This document shows positions 17,595 through 25,364 of a stretch of 64,000 nt of DNA, one piece after another. Position 1 is the stretch's first letter, and each line of letters starts with the position of its first letter. The position numbers and the translations under genes are program-made. The notes under the pieces were generated by a model. That model saw nothing but the letters and a program-made list of their open reading frames with translations. It did no database searches and was not told where the DNA came from. Location: the NCBI RefSeq assembly GCF_024343675.1, contig NZ_RJUD01000003.1, positions 124,001 through 188,000 of the forward strand. The letters run 5' to 3'. This DNA is from Lacihabitans sp. CS3-21 (GTDB taxonomy: Bacteria > Bacteroidota > Bacteroidia > Cytophagales > Spirosomataceae).

Positions 17595-18944
17595 ATGCGT
17601 TTTTCTCTTGTTCTTGGAATTTCTTTATTGTTTATTTTTTCGTGTGAAAAAAACATAGACCCAAAATTTCAAAGGGCTTTTGGAAGCATACCTGACTATT
17701 CTTGGGTATTTCCTGAAGAGGAAATCAGAATTATAAGAATAAAAATAGGAATAGAAAATTGGGAGAAAATTCAACGCGATATGGAAATGCGTATTGCTCG
17801 AAAATTCGGTAGTCAAACAGCTATACCTGGTGTCACACCGCTAAAAGCATCTGTTTTGGATGCTGTTCCTGGAGATCCTATTTATGTAAAGGCAGAAGTA
17901 ACCCAAGGTGATTTTACTTGGAAAAATGTTGGATTTCGTCTAAAAGGCAATGCTTCACTAAATTCAAGTTGGCGAAGTGGTATTTATAAATTGCCATTTA
18001 AAATTCAGTTTGATGAGTTCGAAGACCAACATAAAGAAATTAAGAATCAGCGTTTTTTTGGTTTCCGAGAATTATCATTTTCACCAAGTTTTGGAGATAA
18101 TACTTTTATGAAAGAAAAACTTTTGACTAGTCTTTTTAGGAAAAATGGAGTATTAGCATGTAAAGTTGCCAATTACAAGGTTTATATAGACTTTGGTCAA
18201 GGTTCAAAATATTGTGGCGTATATCAGGTAATTGAGTCAGTGGTCGAACATTTAGTTAATAATCAAATTGGTAAAGAAGTTGGAAATGTTTACAAACCTG
18301 AATCAAGTTTTCAATCTTTTAATTTAGCTGAATTTGAAAAACAAAATAATAAAACCTTAGCTGATTATGAAGATGTTAAACAATTTGTGTCGGTGTTAAA
18401 TAGTAACCTAAGGCTCTCAAATAAAGCTCAATGGAAAAAAGATTTAGAATTGATATTTGATGTTAAAAGTTTTTTGAGGTACTTGGCCGTAAACAATACT
18501 GTGGGCAATTGGGACGGGTATGGACAAATAACGCATAATTATTTTTTATTAAATGTTGATCAAAAGCTTAATTACCTACCTTATGACATGAATTTGTCGT
18601 TTCAAATGAAAGGGGGAAATAACCGAACGGCCCTAACTTTTGAAATGAAGGAGGTAGCAAATCAATGGCCGCTAATTAGATATTTAATTGATGATCCTGA
18701 ATATTATTCATTTTATAAGGCAGCTGTCAAAGACTTTATTGATAGAGATTTTAATCCTTCAAATTTGAGTGAATATCTTCGAAAGCAAAAAGCTATTTTA
18801 CAACCTAATTTTGAAGGTTCAGAAGCAGAAAAACCACCGTATAGCCATTTATCAGCAGTATCGAATTTTTCTAAGTCAATTGTTGATTTGGAAAAATATA
18901 TAAATGAAAGATATGTCGCTACATTAGATTTTGTAAAACAGTGA
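17595..18944 (+). CDS. CotH kinase-like lipoprotein
   Basis: 449 residues. A lipoprotein signal peptide ends at C17 (LLFIFSC). The body matches the CotH family: a leading FRLKGNASLNSSW strand (about 115-127), KLPFKIQFDEFED, FRELSFSPSFGDNTFMKEKL, VYIDFGQGSKYCGVYQVIES with the G-Y-x-x-x-E element, and LPYDMNLSF, comparable to the metal-binding D-x-N/D region of these atypical protein kinases. Family knowledge: CotH proteins phosphorylate secreted or spore-coat proteins; in non-spore-formers they are surface proteins of unclear target. It lies between the LLM gene and the GH51 gene on the same strand with more than 120 bp on either side, so it may have its own promoter. Confidence 0.8.
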   Translation: MRFSLVLGISLLFIFSCEKNIDPKFQRAFGSIPDYSWVFPEEEIRIIRIKIGIENWEKIQRDMEMRIARKFGSQTAIPGVTPLKASVLDAVPGDPIYVKAEVTQGDFTWKNVGFRLKGNASLNSSWRSGIYKLPFKIQFDEFEDQHKEIKNQRFFGFRELSFSPSFGDNTFMKEKLLTSLFRKNGVLACKVANYKVYIDFGQGSKYCGVYQVIESVVEHLVNNQIGKEVGNVYKPESSFQSFNLAEFEKQNNKTLADYEDVKQFVSVLNSNLRLSNKAQWKKDLELIFDVKSFLRYLAVNNTVGNWDGYGQITHNYFLLNVDQKLNYLPYDMNLSFQMKGGNNRTALTFEMKEVANQWPLIRYLIDDPEYYSFYKAAVKDFIDRDFNPSNLSEYLRKQKAILQPNFEGSEAEKPPYSHLSAVSNFSKSIVDLEKYINERYVATLDFVKQ

Positions 18945-19113
18945 TAAATCACAAAATACTAAATTCGAAATAAATATATTTTTTAGTAAAGTTTATTTGG
19001 GTGCTTTATAGTTATTCCATTTTTTAGTAGTTATTTGATTTTTTCATTATTATTATGTTTAATTTATATAATAATTTCAATAATTATTTGTTCAAAAACT
19101 CATATTGTGTTAA

Positions 19114-19134
19114 TTTCACACAATTTATATTTCA
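19114..19134. promoter_or_regulatory. inverted repeat, candidate AraR operator before the GH51 gene
   Basis: ATTGTGT, 7 bp, ACACAAT forms a perfect 7-bp dyad. The left arm contains a TTG (19115-19117) and an 18-bp spacer leads to TATATTTC (19136-19143), one base from the Bacteroidota -7 consensus. A repressor here would cover the -33 region. Assignment to AraR is inferred from the neighbouring regulator only. Confidence 0.4.
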
Positions 19135-19149
19135 ATCAAAATATATTGC

Positions 19150-20688
19150 ATGAAAAAGTTTTATTTATTATCCTTAATTCTATTATCATTAACTGGGTTT
19201 TCTCAGACTAAAATCACTTTAAATTCAGACTTAGCTAAAACCAAAATTAACAAACATATATATGGGCACTTTGCTGAACACTTGGGAAGGTGCATATATG
19301 AAGGTATTTATGTGGGAGAAGGAAATACCAAAATCCCCAATACTTCGGGGGTAAGAAATGATATCATAACTGCCTTGAAAGACCTCAAAGTGCCCAATCT
19401 TCGTTGGCCTGGAGGTTGCTTTGCAGATGCTTACCAATGGAAAGACGGTATAGGTCCTAAAGCCAATCGCCCGAAAATGGTGAATGTTTGGTGGGGTGGA
19501 GTTACAGAAGACAATAGTTTTGGAACACATGATTTCCTCGATTTGTGCGAGAAAATTGGAGCAGAACCTTATTTAGCTGGTAATGTGGGTAGTGGAACCG
19601 TTAAAGATTTGGCCGACTGGGTAAGCTATGTAAATCAGCCAACGGGAAGTCCAATGTCTGATCTTCGAATTCAGAATGGACGTAAAGAGCCTTGGAACGT
19701 AAAAATATGGGGGGTTGGCAACGAAGCATGGGGATGCGGAGGCAATATGACTGCGGATTATTATGCCAATATTTACCGTCAGTATGCTACTTTCATGAAA
19801 GACATTACGCCAGAATCTAAACTTTACAAAGTGGCTTCAGGTGCAAGTAGCGATGATTTTAACTGGACCGAAACCTTGATGAAAAACATTCCTCACAATA
19901 TGATGTCAGCATTGGCATTGCACCATTATTCGGTATTGAGTTGGGTAGAAACCAAAGGTCCTTCAATGGGTTTTTCTGAGGCAACTTATTTCAAAACTAT
20001 GCAAGAAGCTTGGAAAATGGAAGAGTTCGTAACCAAGCACAGCACTATCATGGACAAATATGACCCAGAAAAGAAAATCGACTTGATAGTGGACGAATGG
20101 GGCGGTTGGTACGATACCGATGCAGAAGGCAAAGGTGCCTTGTACCAACAAAATACCATGCGTGATGCCATGATAGCCGGTTTAACACTTAATATTTTCA
20201 ACAATCACGCAGATAGAGTTCGTGGAGCAAACTTAGCTCAAATTGTAAACGTGCTTCAAGCCGTTATTTTGACCAAAGAAGAAAAAATGATCCTTACGCC
20301 AACTTACCATGTTATGAAAATGTACAATGTACATCAAGATGCCACACTGGTGCCATTGCACATTGAGTCTCCTAATTACCAGTTTGGCGATAAAAAACTT
20401 ACCGCTGTGTCAGCATCTGCTTCAAAAGATGCTTCAGGTGCGTTGAATATTTCCTTGACAAATATTGATTTCAAGAAATCACATGAAGTAATTATAAATT
20501 TAAGAGGAGAAGATTTTTCTAAACTTTCAGGCCAAATTCTTGCCTCTTCAAACATCAGTGACCACAATTCTTTTGAGGAACCCAACAAGGTTACTAGTAA
20601 AGATTTTTCGGGTGCTAAACTAGACAAAGGTGTTCTAAAATTGACCATTCCAGCATATTCTGTTTTAGTTTTGAATTTGAAGAAATAA
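19150..20688 (+). CDS. GH51 alpha-L-arabinofuranosidase, exported
   Basis: 512 residues with a signal peptide (about 1-18, ending LTGFS-QT). The family 51 retaining-mechanism residues are present: acid/base E192 in GVGNEAWGCG and nucleophile E316 in VDEWGGWY, in a TIM barrel followed by a C-terminal beta-sandwich (about 390-512). It cleaves terminal alpha-L-arabinofuranosyl residues from arabinan or arabinoxylan oligosaccharides, most likely in the periplasm. It sits directly upstream of araB (73 bp) and behind a promoter-like region with a dyad, so it is probably the first gene of the arabinose catabolic transcript. Confidence 0.94.
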   Translation: MKKFYLLSLILLSLTGFSQTKITLNSDLAKTKINKHIYGHFAEHLGRCIYEGIYVGEGNTKIPNTSGVRNDIITALKDLKVPNLRWPGGCFADAYQWKDGIGPKANRPKMVNVWWGGVTEDNSFGTHDFLDLCEKIGAEPYLAGNVGSGTVKDLADWVSYVNQPTGSPMSDLRIQNGRKEPWNVKIWGVGNEAWGCGGNMTADYYANIYRQYATFMKDITPESKLYKVASGASSDDFNWTETLMKNIPHNMMSALALHHYSVLSWVETKGPSMGFSEATYFKTMQEAWKMEEFVTKHSTIMDKYDPEKKIDLIVDEWGGWYDTDAEGKGALYQQNTMRDAMIAGLTLNIFNNHADRVRGANLAQIVNVLQAVILTKEEKMILTPTYHVMKMYNVHQDATLVPLHIESPNYQFGDKKLTAVSASASKDASGALNISLTNIDFKKSHEVIINLRGEDFSKLSGQILASSNISDHNSFEEPNKVTSKDFSGAKLDKGVLKLTIPAYSVLVLNLKK

Positions 20689-20761
20689 TTTCTGCATTCT
20701 TAAATGGAGAGATTTCCTGCAAATTATTCAGGTTGACTTTTGAAATAAATATTATTTTTAA

Positions 20762-22399
20762 ATGAGCATAAAATATACAATTGGCCTAGACTACGGTACA
20801 GACTCAGTGAGGGCACTTTTGGTAGATACTGATGGAAACGAAATTTCATCTCACGTACATTATTACGAGCGTTGGAAAAAAGGGATGTATTGTGATCCTT
20901 CCAATTCGCAGTTTCGTCAGCATCCAATGGATTATCTGGAGGGTTTAGAGAATGCCATTAAAGGTGCTTTGCAAAATCAAAGTCAAGAGCTCATACAAAA
21001 TATTGTTGGTATTTCGGTTGACACAACTGGCTCAACACCAGTGGCTGTAGATATAAATGGAACGCCTTTGGCAATGTTGCCGGAATTTTCCGAAAATCCG
21101 AATGGGATGTTTATTCTTTGGAAAGACCACACAGGAAACGACGAAGCTGAGCAAATAAATACGCTTGCACATAGCTGGAAAGTAGACTACACAAAATACG
21201 TTGGCGGTATTTATTCATCAGAATGGTTTTGGGCAAAAATCTTGAGAACACTTAGAGTCGATGCAAGTATTCGTCAAAAAGCCTTTTCATGGGTAGAACA
21301 TTGTGATTGGATTTCTGCAGTATTGACCGGAAATACCAATCCGTTAACTTTGAAAAGAAGCAGATGTGCAGCTGGACACAAAGCCATGTGGCATCCTGAA
21401 TTTGATGGTTTGCCTTCTGAAGAGTTTTTAACTACCCTCGACCCACTTCTGGCAGGATTAAGAGATAGGATGTTTTCAGAAACTTACACTTCTGACCAAG
21501 CCATGGGAGCCATCTCAGCCGAATGGGCGGCAAAACTAGGATTACCTGAAAGCGTAATCATAGGCGTAGGTGCTTTTGATGCTCACATGGGTGGTGTAGG
21601 TGCTGAGATTGAGCCATACTCGCTTGTCAGAGTAATGGGAACTTCTACTTGTGATATGCTGATAGCTCCTAACGAGGAGGTTGGTCATTTGTTGATAAAA
21701 GGAATATGTGGGCAAGTTGACGGTTCAATCGTGCCTGGTATGTTGGGCATGGAGGCAGGACAGTCTGCCTTTGGAGATGTATATGCTTGGTTTCAAAAAA
21801 TGCTATTAGGCCCAGTTTTTGATTTGATAGATAGTCAGGATGAAAAAGATAAATTATCAGAAAAGCTGATTCCTCATTTATCAGAAAAAGCGGCTCAAAT
21901 AATGCTTACCGAAAATGACCCAATCGCCTTGGATTGGTTTAATGGACGACGCACTCCAGATGCAAATCATACTTTGAAGGGAGCTATATATGGTCTGAAT
22001 TTAGGTTCAGATGCTGCTCAGATTTTTAAAGCTTTGGTGGAAGCTACTGCCTATGGGTCAAAAGCCATTGTCGATAGATTTATCAATGAAGGTGTACCTA
22101 TCAAGCAAGTTATTTCGATTGGTGGTGTTGCCAAAAAGTCAGCTTTTGTGATGCAAACATTGGCTAATGTGTTGGACGTGCCCATAAAAGTTGCAAGTTC
22201 TGACCAAGCATGTGCCTTAGGTGCTGCCATGAATGCAGCTACGGCTGCAGGAGTTTTCACAAACATCAACGAAGCCCAAAAAGCCATGGGTTCTGGTTTC
22301 GACACGACCTATTTTCCTGAAAAAGATAAGGTGGAAGTTTATAAGAAATTGTATGCGAAGTATTTGTCTTTTGGAGCGTTTATTGAAAGTAAGGCTTGA
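20762..22399 (+). CDS. araB: L-ribulokinase
   Basis: 545 residues, FGGY carbohydrate kinase family. Phosphorylates L-ribulose to L-ribulose 5-phosphate. Visible motifs: N-terminal IGLDYGTDSVRALL (about 6-19), VDTTGSTPVAVD, FILWKDHTGNDEA, VEHCDWISAVLTGN, the SRCAAGHKAMWH segment characteristic of AraB, IGVGAFDAHMGGVGAE and the C-terminal GGVAKKSAFVMQ adenine-binding region. The length is typical of AraB. It is followed by araA 147 bp downstream; the gap contains three CTATG direct repeats (22507-22528) that might be regulatory. Confidence 0.95.
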   Translation: MSIKYTIGLDYGTDSVRALLVDTDGNEISSHVHYYERWKKGMYCDPSNSQFRQHPMDYLEGLENAIKGALQNQSQELIQNIVGISVDTTGSTPVAVDINGTPLAMLPEFSENPNGMFILWKDHTGNDEAEQINTLAHSWKVDYTKYVGGIYSSEWFWAKILRTLRVDASIRQKAFSWVEHCDWISAVLTGNTNPLTLKRSRCAAGHKAMWHPEFDGLPSEEFLTTLDPLLAGLRDRMFSETYTSDQAMGAISAEWAAKLGLPESVIIGVGAFDAHMGGVGAEIEPYSLVRVMGTSTCDMLIAPNEEVGHLLIKGICGQVDGSIVPGMLGMEAGQSAFGDVYAWFQKMLLGPVFDLIDSQDEKDKLSEKLIPHLSEKAAQIMLTENDPIALDWFNGRRTPDANHTLKGAIYGLNLGSDAAQIFKALVEATAYGSKAIVDRFINEGVPIKQVISIGGVAKKSAFVMQTLANVLDVPIKVASSDQACALGAAMNAATAAGVFTNINEAQKAMGSGFDTTYFPEKDKVEVYKKLYAKYLSFGAFIESKA

Positions 22400-22546
22400 T
22401 TTTTTTTTAAATATATAAGAAAATAACAAATATAGATTTTAAATGAATCTATAATCCGAAATAATTATTTTAACTAAAATAAATTGACATAAAAGAAGAT
22501 GGTAGTCTATGTAAACTATGATTCTATGTGTTGATCAAAACAAAAA

Positions 22547-24019
22547 ATGATAGATTTAAAACAATACGAAGTTTGGTTTGTGACGGGTAGCCAACACCTT
22601 TATGGGGAAGAGACGCTTCGTCAAGTCGATGAGCATTCAAAGATTATTGCGGAGGCATTAAATGCTTCAGTTGAGATACCGGTAAAAGTGGTATTTAAGC
22701 CAGTGGTTAAAACTCCAGAAGAGATTTTGACGATTTGCAATGAGGCCAATTATGCCAAGAACTGCATCGGTATCATTACTTGGATGCACACTTTTTCTCC
22801 CTCAAAAATGTGGATAAAAGGCTTGACGGCTCTGCAAAAACCATTGCTGCACTTGCATACACAATTTAACCGTGAAATTCCATATGCGGAGATAGACATG
22901 GATTTTATGAATCTCAATCAGTCGGCACATGGAGATAGAGAGCATGGATTTATATTGACAAAAATGAAAATCAACCGCAAAACAGTGGTAGGTCATTGGG
23001 ATTCGGCAAGTGTAAAAGCAAAAATTGGCGTTTGGGCCAGAGTATGTTTGGGTAGAAACGAAATGAAAAACCTGAAAGTGGCTCGTTTTGGTGATAATAT
23101 GCGTCAAGTTGCAGTAACCGATGGCAACAAAGTATCGGCAGAAGAGAAATTTGGAATGGCCGTAAATACGTATGCGGTTGGAGATTTGGTACAGGTAATT
23201 AATCAAATTTCGGATGCTGAAATCCAGAAATTGATTAAGGAATATGAGGCTAGCTATCATATAATGTCCTCTTTGAAATCAGAAGGAGCTATGCGTTCTT
23301 CTTTGATAGAAGCTGCAAGAATTGAGTTAGGGATCAAGGCATTTATGGAAGATGGCGGATTTGGAGCCTATACCAATACTTTTGAAGATTTGCACGGCAT
23401 GCGACAATTGTCGGGTATAGGCTCTCAGCGTATGATGGCAGCTGGCTATGGTTTCGGTGGCGAAGGCGACTGGAAAACCTCTGCTATGGTGCGTGTTATG
23501 AAAGTGATGGCAACTGGATTGAAAGGCGGCACATCGTTTATGGAGGATTATACTTATCATTTTGATCCGGCCAATCCTATGGTTTTGGGTTCGCACATGT
23601 TGGAGATTTGCCCAAGCATTGCCGATGGTACTGTAAACTGTGAAGTGCATCCATTGGGAATTGGTGGAAAAGAAGATCCAGTAAGATTGGTTTTTAATGC
23701 CTGTGCTGGACCGTCGATTAATGTAAGTTTAATAGATTTGGGTAGTAAATTTAGATTGTTAGTAAATGAAGTGGAGGCAGTAGAAGTTACAGAGAAATTC
23801 CCGAAATTGCCAACGGCTCGTGCTTTGTGGAAACCACTTCCAAATATGGAAATTGGCTTACAAGCATGGCTGATGGCAGGTGGTGCACACCACACAGTTT
23901 TCAGCCAAAGCTTAACAACTGAATACCTAGAAGATTTTGCAGAAATGTTTAATTTGGATTTGGTGGTGATAGATGCTGATACTAGGATTAGGGAATTGAA
24001 GAATCAGTTGAGGTTTTAA
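22547..24019 (+). CDS. araA: L-arabinose isomerase
   Basis: 490 residues (E. coli AraA 500). Converts L-arabinose to L-ribulose. Characteristic segments: YEVWFVTGSQHLYGEETL at the N-terminus, TWMHTFSPSKMWIKGL (about 81-96), the metal-site region GGFGAYTNTFEDLHGM (Glu), MEDYTYHF (Glu), LGSHMLEICPSIA (His) and GGAHHTVFS (His), so all metal-binding and acid/base residues look intact. The stop codon's last base is the first base of a 35-bp inverted repeat belonging to the inserted four-helix-bundle element, i.e. the insertion abuts the coding end without damaging it. Confidence 0.96.
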   Translation: MIDLKQYEVWFVTGSQHLYGEETLRQVDEHSKIIAEALNASVEIPVKVVFKPVVKTPEEILTICNEANYAKNCIGIITWMHTFSPSKMWIKGLTALQKPLLHLHTQFNREIPYAEIDMDFMNLNQSAHGDREHGFILTKMKINRKTVVGHWDSASVKAKIGVWARVCLGRNEMKNLKVARFGDNMRQVAVTDGNKVSAEEKFGMAVNTYAVGDLVQVINQISDAEIQKLIKEYEASYHIMSSLKSEGAMRSSLIEAARIELGIKAFMEDGGFGAYTNTFEDLHGMRQLSGIGSQRMMAAGYGFGGEGDWKTSAMVRVMKVMATGLKGGTSFMEDYTYHFDPANPMVLGSHMLEICPSIADGTVNCEVHPLGIGGKEDPVRLVFNACAGPSINVSLIDLGSKFRLLVNEVEAVEVTEKFPKLPTARALWKPLPNMEIGLQAWLMAGGAHHTVFSQSLTTEYLEDFAEMFNLDLVVIDADTRIRELKNQLRF

Positions 24020-24053
24020 GTTGGAAAGGTGGTAAGTTGGTAAGTTGGAAAGT
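24019..24053 (+). repeat. left terminal inverted repeat of the IVS-like element
   Basis: 35 bp composed of tandem variants of GTTGGAAAG and GTTGGTAAG. It pairs with 24498-24532 at 31 of 35 positions and begins on the last base of the araA stop codon. Confidence 0.8.
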
Positions 24054-24120
24054 TTGGAGTTATGCTTATTTTTTGGGAATTTGGTTTTTAAAATTTTCAA
24101 AACTTAAAACACAAAAAATT

Positions 24121-24495
24121 ATGGAGACTTCTAAAATTAAATCCTACAGAGAACTTATTATTTGGCAAAAATCTATTCAACTTGTTACTAATATTTATAG
24201 ACTAACAAGGGATTTTCCAAAGGAAGAGCTATTTGGATTAACTTCTCAAATGCGAAGGTGTGCCATTTCTATTCCTTCGAACATTGCAGAGGGATTTGGT
24301 AGGAATTCCCAAGGAGACTTTAAAAGGTTTTTGAATATTGCCTTAGGTTCAACTTATGAATTGCAAACTCAAATAGAAATATCCTTAAACTTGGAATATC
24401 TAAATATTGAAAATTATAAAAATCTTATGGAGAGCTGTGTAGAGTTAGAAATAATGACGAATTCTTTGGTAAGTAAAATAAAAGCGAAAAGCTGA
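24121..24495 (+). CDS. four-helix-bundle protein, 23S rRNA intervening-sequence (IVP/S23) family
   Basis: 124 residues from the ATG at 24121. The longer reading from 24037 begins inside the inverted repeat and adds an unrelated leader, so it is rejected. The family pattern is clear: SYRELIIWQKSIQLVTNIYRLT, FPKEELFGLTSQMRRCAISIPSNIAEGFGR and FLNIALGSTYELQTQIEIS, four amphipathic helices throughout. Members are encoded within intervening sequences of 23S rRNA genes and also occur scattered in Bacteroidota chromosomes; they are structurally related to the Avd accessory protein of diversity-generating retroelements. No biochemical activity is established. Here it interrupts the arabinose operon between araA and araD, enclosed by inverted repeats, which suggests it travels as a self-contained element. 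Confidence 0.88.
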   Translation: METSKIKSYRELIIWQKSIQLVTNIYRLTRDFPKEELFGLTSQMRRCAISIPSNIAEGFGRNSQGDFKRFLNIALGSTYELQTQIEISLNLEYLNIENYKNLMESCVELEIMTNSLVSKIKAKS

Positions 24496-24497
24496 AT

Positions 24498-24532
24498 ACT
24501 TTCCAACTTTCTAACTTTCCACCTTACCAACT
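24498..24532 (-). repeat. right terminal inverted repeat of the IVS-like element
   Basis: 35 bp of CTTTCCAAC/CTTACCAAC-type units, the inverse of the left arm. It ends 6 bp before the araD start codon. Confidence 0.8.
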
Positions 24533-24538
24533 AAATAT

Positions 24539-25237
24539 ATGTATAAAGAACTTAGACAAGAATGCTTTGAAGCGAATATGCAATTGCCCAAGTTGGGTTT
24601 GGTGCTTTTTACTTTTGGTAATGTAAGTGCAGTAGATAGAGCCAATGGCGTGTTTGCTATAAAACCCAGTGGAGTGCCTTATGAAGAATTGAAATGGGAA
24701 GATATCGTAATTATGGATTATGATGCCAAGGTGGTGAATGGAAAAATGAGACCCTCTTCCGATACCAAAACCCATGCTTTGTTGTATAAAACTTGGGATG
24801 ATATTGGTGGCATTACGCACACGCACAGCACACATGCTGTGGCTTGGGCACAGGCAGGTATGGATATTCCGATATTTGGAACTACCCATGCTGACCACAC
24901 ACACCAAGACATTCCGTGTGCACCAGCATTATCAGATGAAATGATTAAAGGTGACTATGAACACGAGACTGGCAACCAAATTTTTGGTATATTTGAGCAA
25001 AAAGGCTTGAGCCATAAAGAAGTGGAAATGGTCCTTTTGCAAAACCACGGACCTTTTACCTGGGGAAAAGACGCTGCAAAGTCGGTTTACAATGCGGCAG
25101 TACTCGAAGAGGTAGCGAAAATGGCGATGTTGACACTTCAAATTAATCCAAATACACTTAAACTAAAGGATTCTTTGAGAATAAAACATTATGAACGCAA
25201 ACACGGGAAGGATGCTTATTATGGACAAGGATGCTAA
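24539..25237 (+). CDS. araD: L-ribulose-5-phosphate 4-epimerase
   Basis: 232 residues, class II aldolase/epimerase fold. Converts L-ribulose 5-phosphate to D-xylulose 5-phosphate, linking arabinose to the pentose phosphate pathway. Conserved: FGNVSAVDR (about 23-31), KPSGVPYEELKWEDIV, SSDTKTHALLYK, the zinc motif GGITHTHSTHAVAWAQ with H-x-H, ADHTHQDIPC and the third zinc His in VLLQNHGPFTWG. The length matches AraD. The start codon follows the right inverted repeat of the IVS-like element by 6 bp, so translation initiation here may be influenced by the stem. Confidence 0.95.
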   Translation: MYKELRQECFEANMQLPKLGLVLFTFGNVSAVDRANGVFAIKPSGVPYEELKWEDIVIMDYDAKVVNGKMRPSSDTKTHALLYKTWDDIGGITHTHSTHAVAWAQAGMDIPIFGTTHADHTHQDIPCAPALSDEMIKGDYEHETGNQIFGIFEQKGLSHKEVEMVLLQNHGPFTWGKDAAKSVYNAAVLEEVAKMAMLTLQINPNTLKLKDSLRIKHYERKHGKDAYYGQGC

Positions 25238-25364
25238 TGAATTTGCAAAGTTTGAGTAATTAGTTTTAAAAACAACTCTATACTTAATTTCAAAGGTTTT
25301 CACTCGCAACTTATTACGCACAACTCACAACTAAAAAACAAATCAACCCTTAATAAAAAACGAT

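Larger units (their letters stand above)
24019..24532. mobile_element. IVS-like element with four-helix-bundle gene
   Basis: A 514-bp segment between araA and araD bounded by 35-bp imperfect inverted repeats (24019-24053 and 24498-24532, 31 of 35 positions matching when one arm is reverse-complemented). Each arm is built of GTTGGAAAG/GTTGGTAAG-type direct repeats. It contains one four-helix-bundle gene of the 23S rRNA intervening-sequence protein family. Family knowledge: in 23S rRNA such segments form a long stem and are removed by RNase III. Here the same design sits in an mRNA. Mobility is inferred; no transposase is present. Confidence 0.6.

Noticed and set aside
24037-24120. Longer start for the four-helix-bundle protein
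   Set aside because: It begins within the inverted repeat and encodes an unrelated leader before the conserved SYREL segment.
24019-24532. Diversity-generating retroelement
   Set aside because: The four-helix-bundle protein is related to Avd, but there is no reverse transcriptase or template/variable repeat pair in the window.
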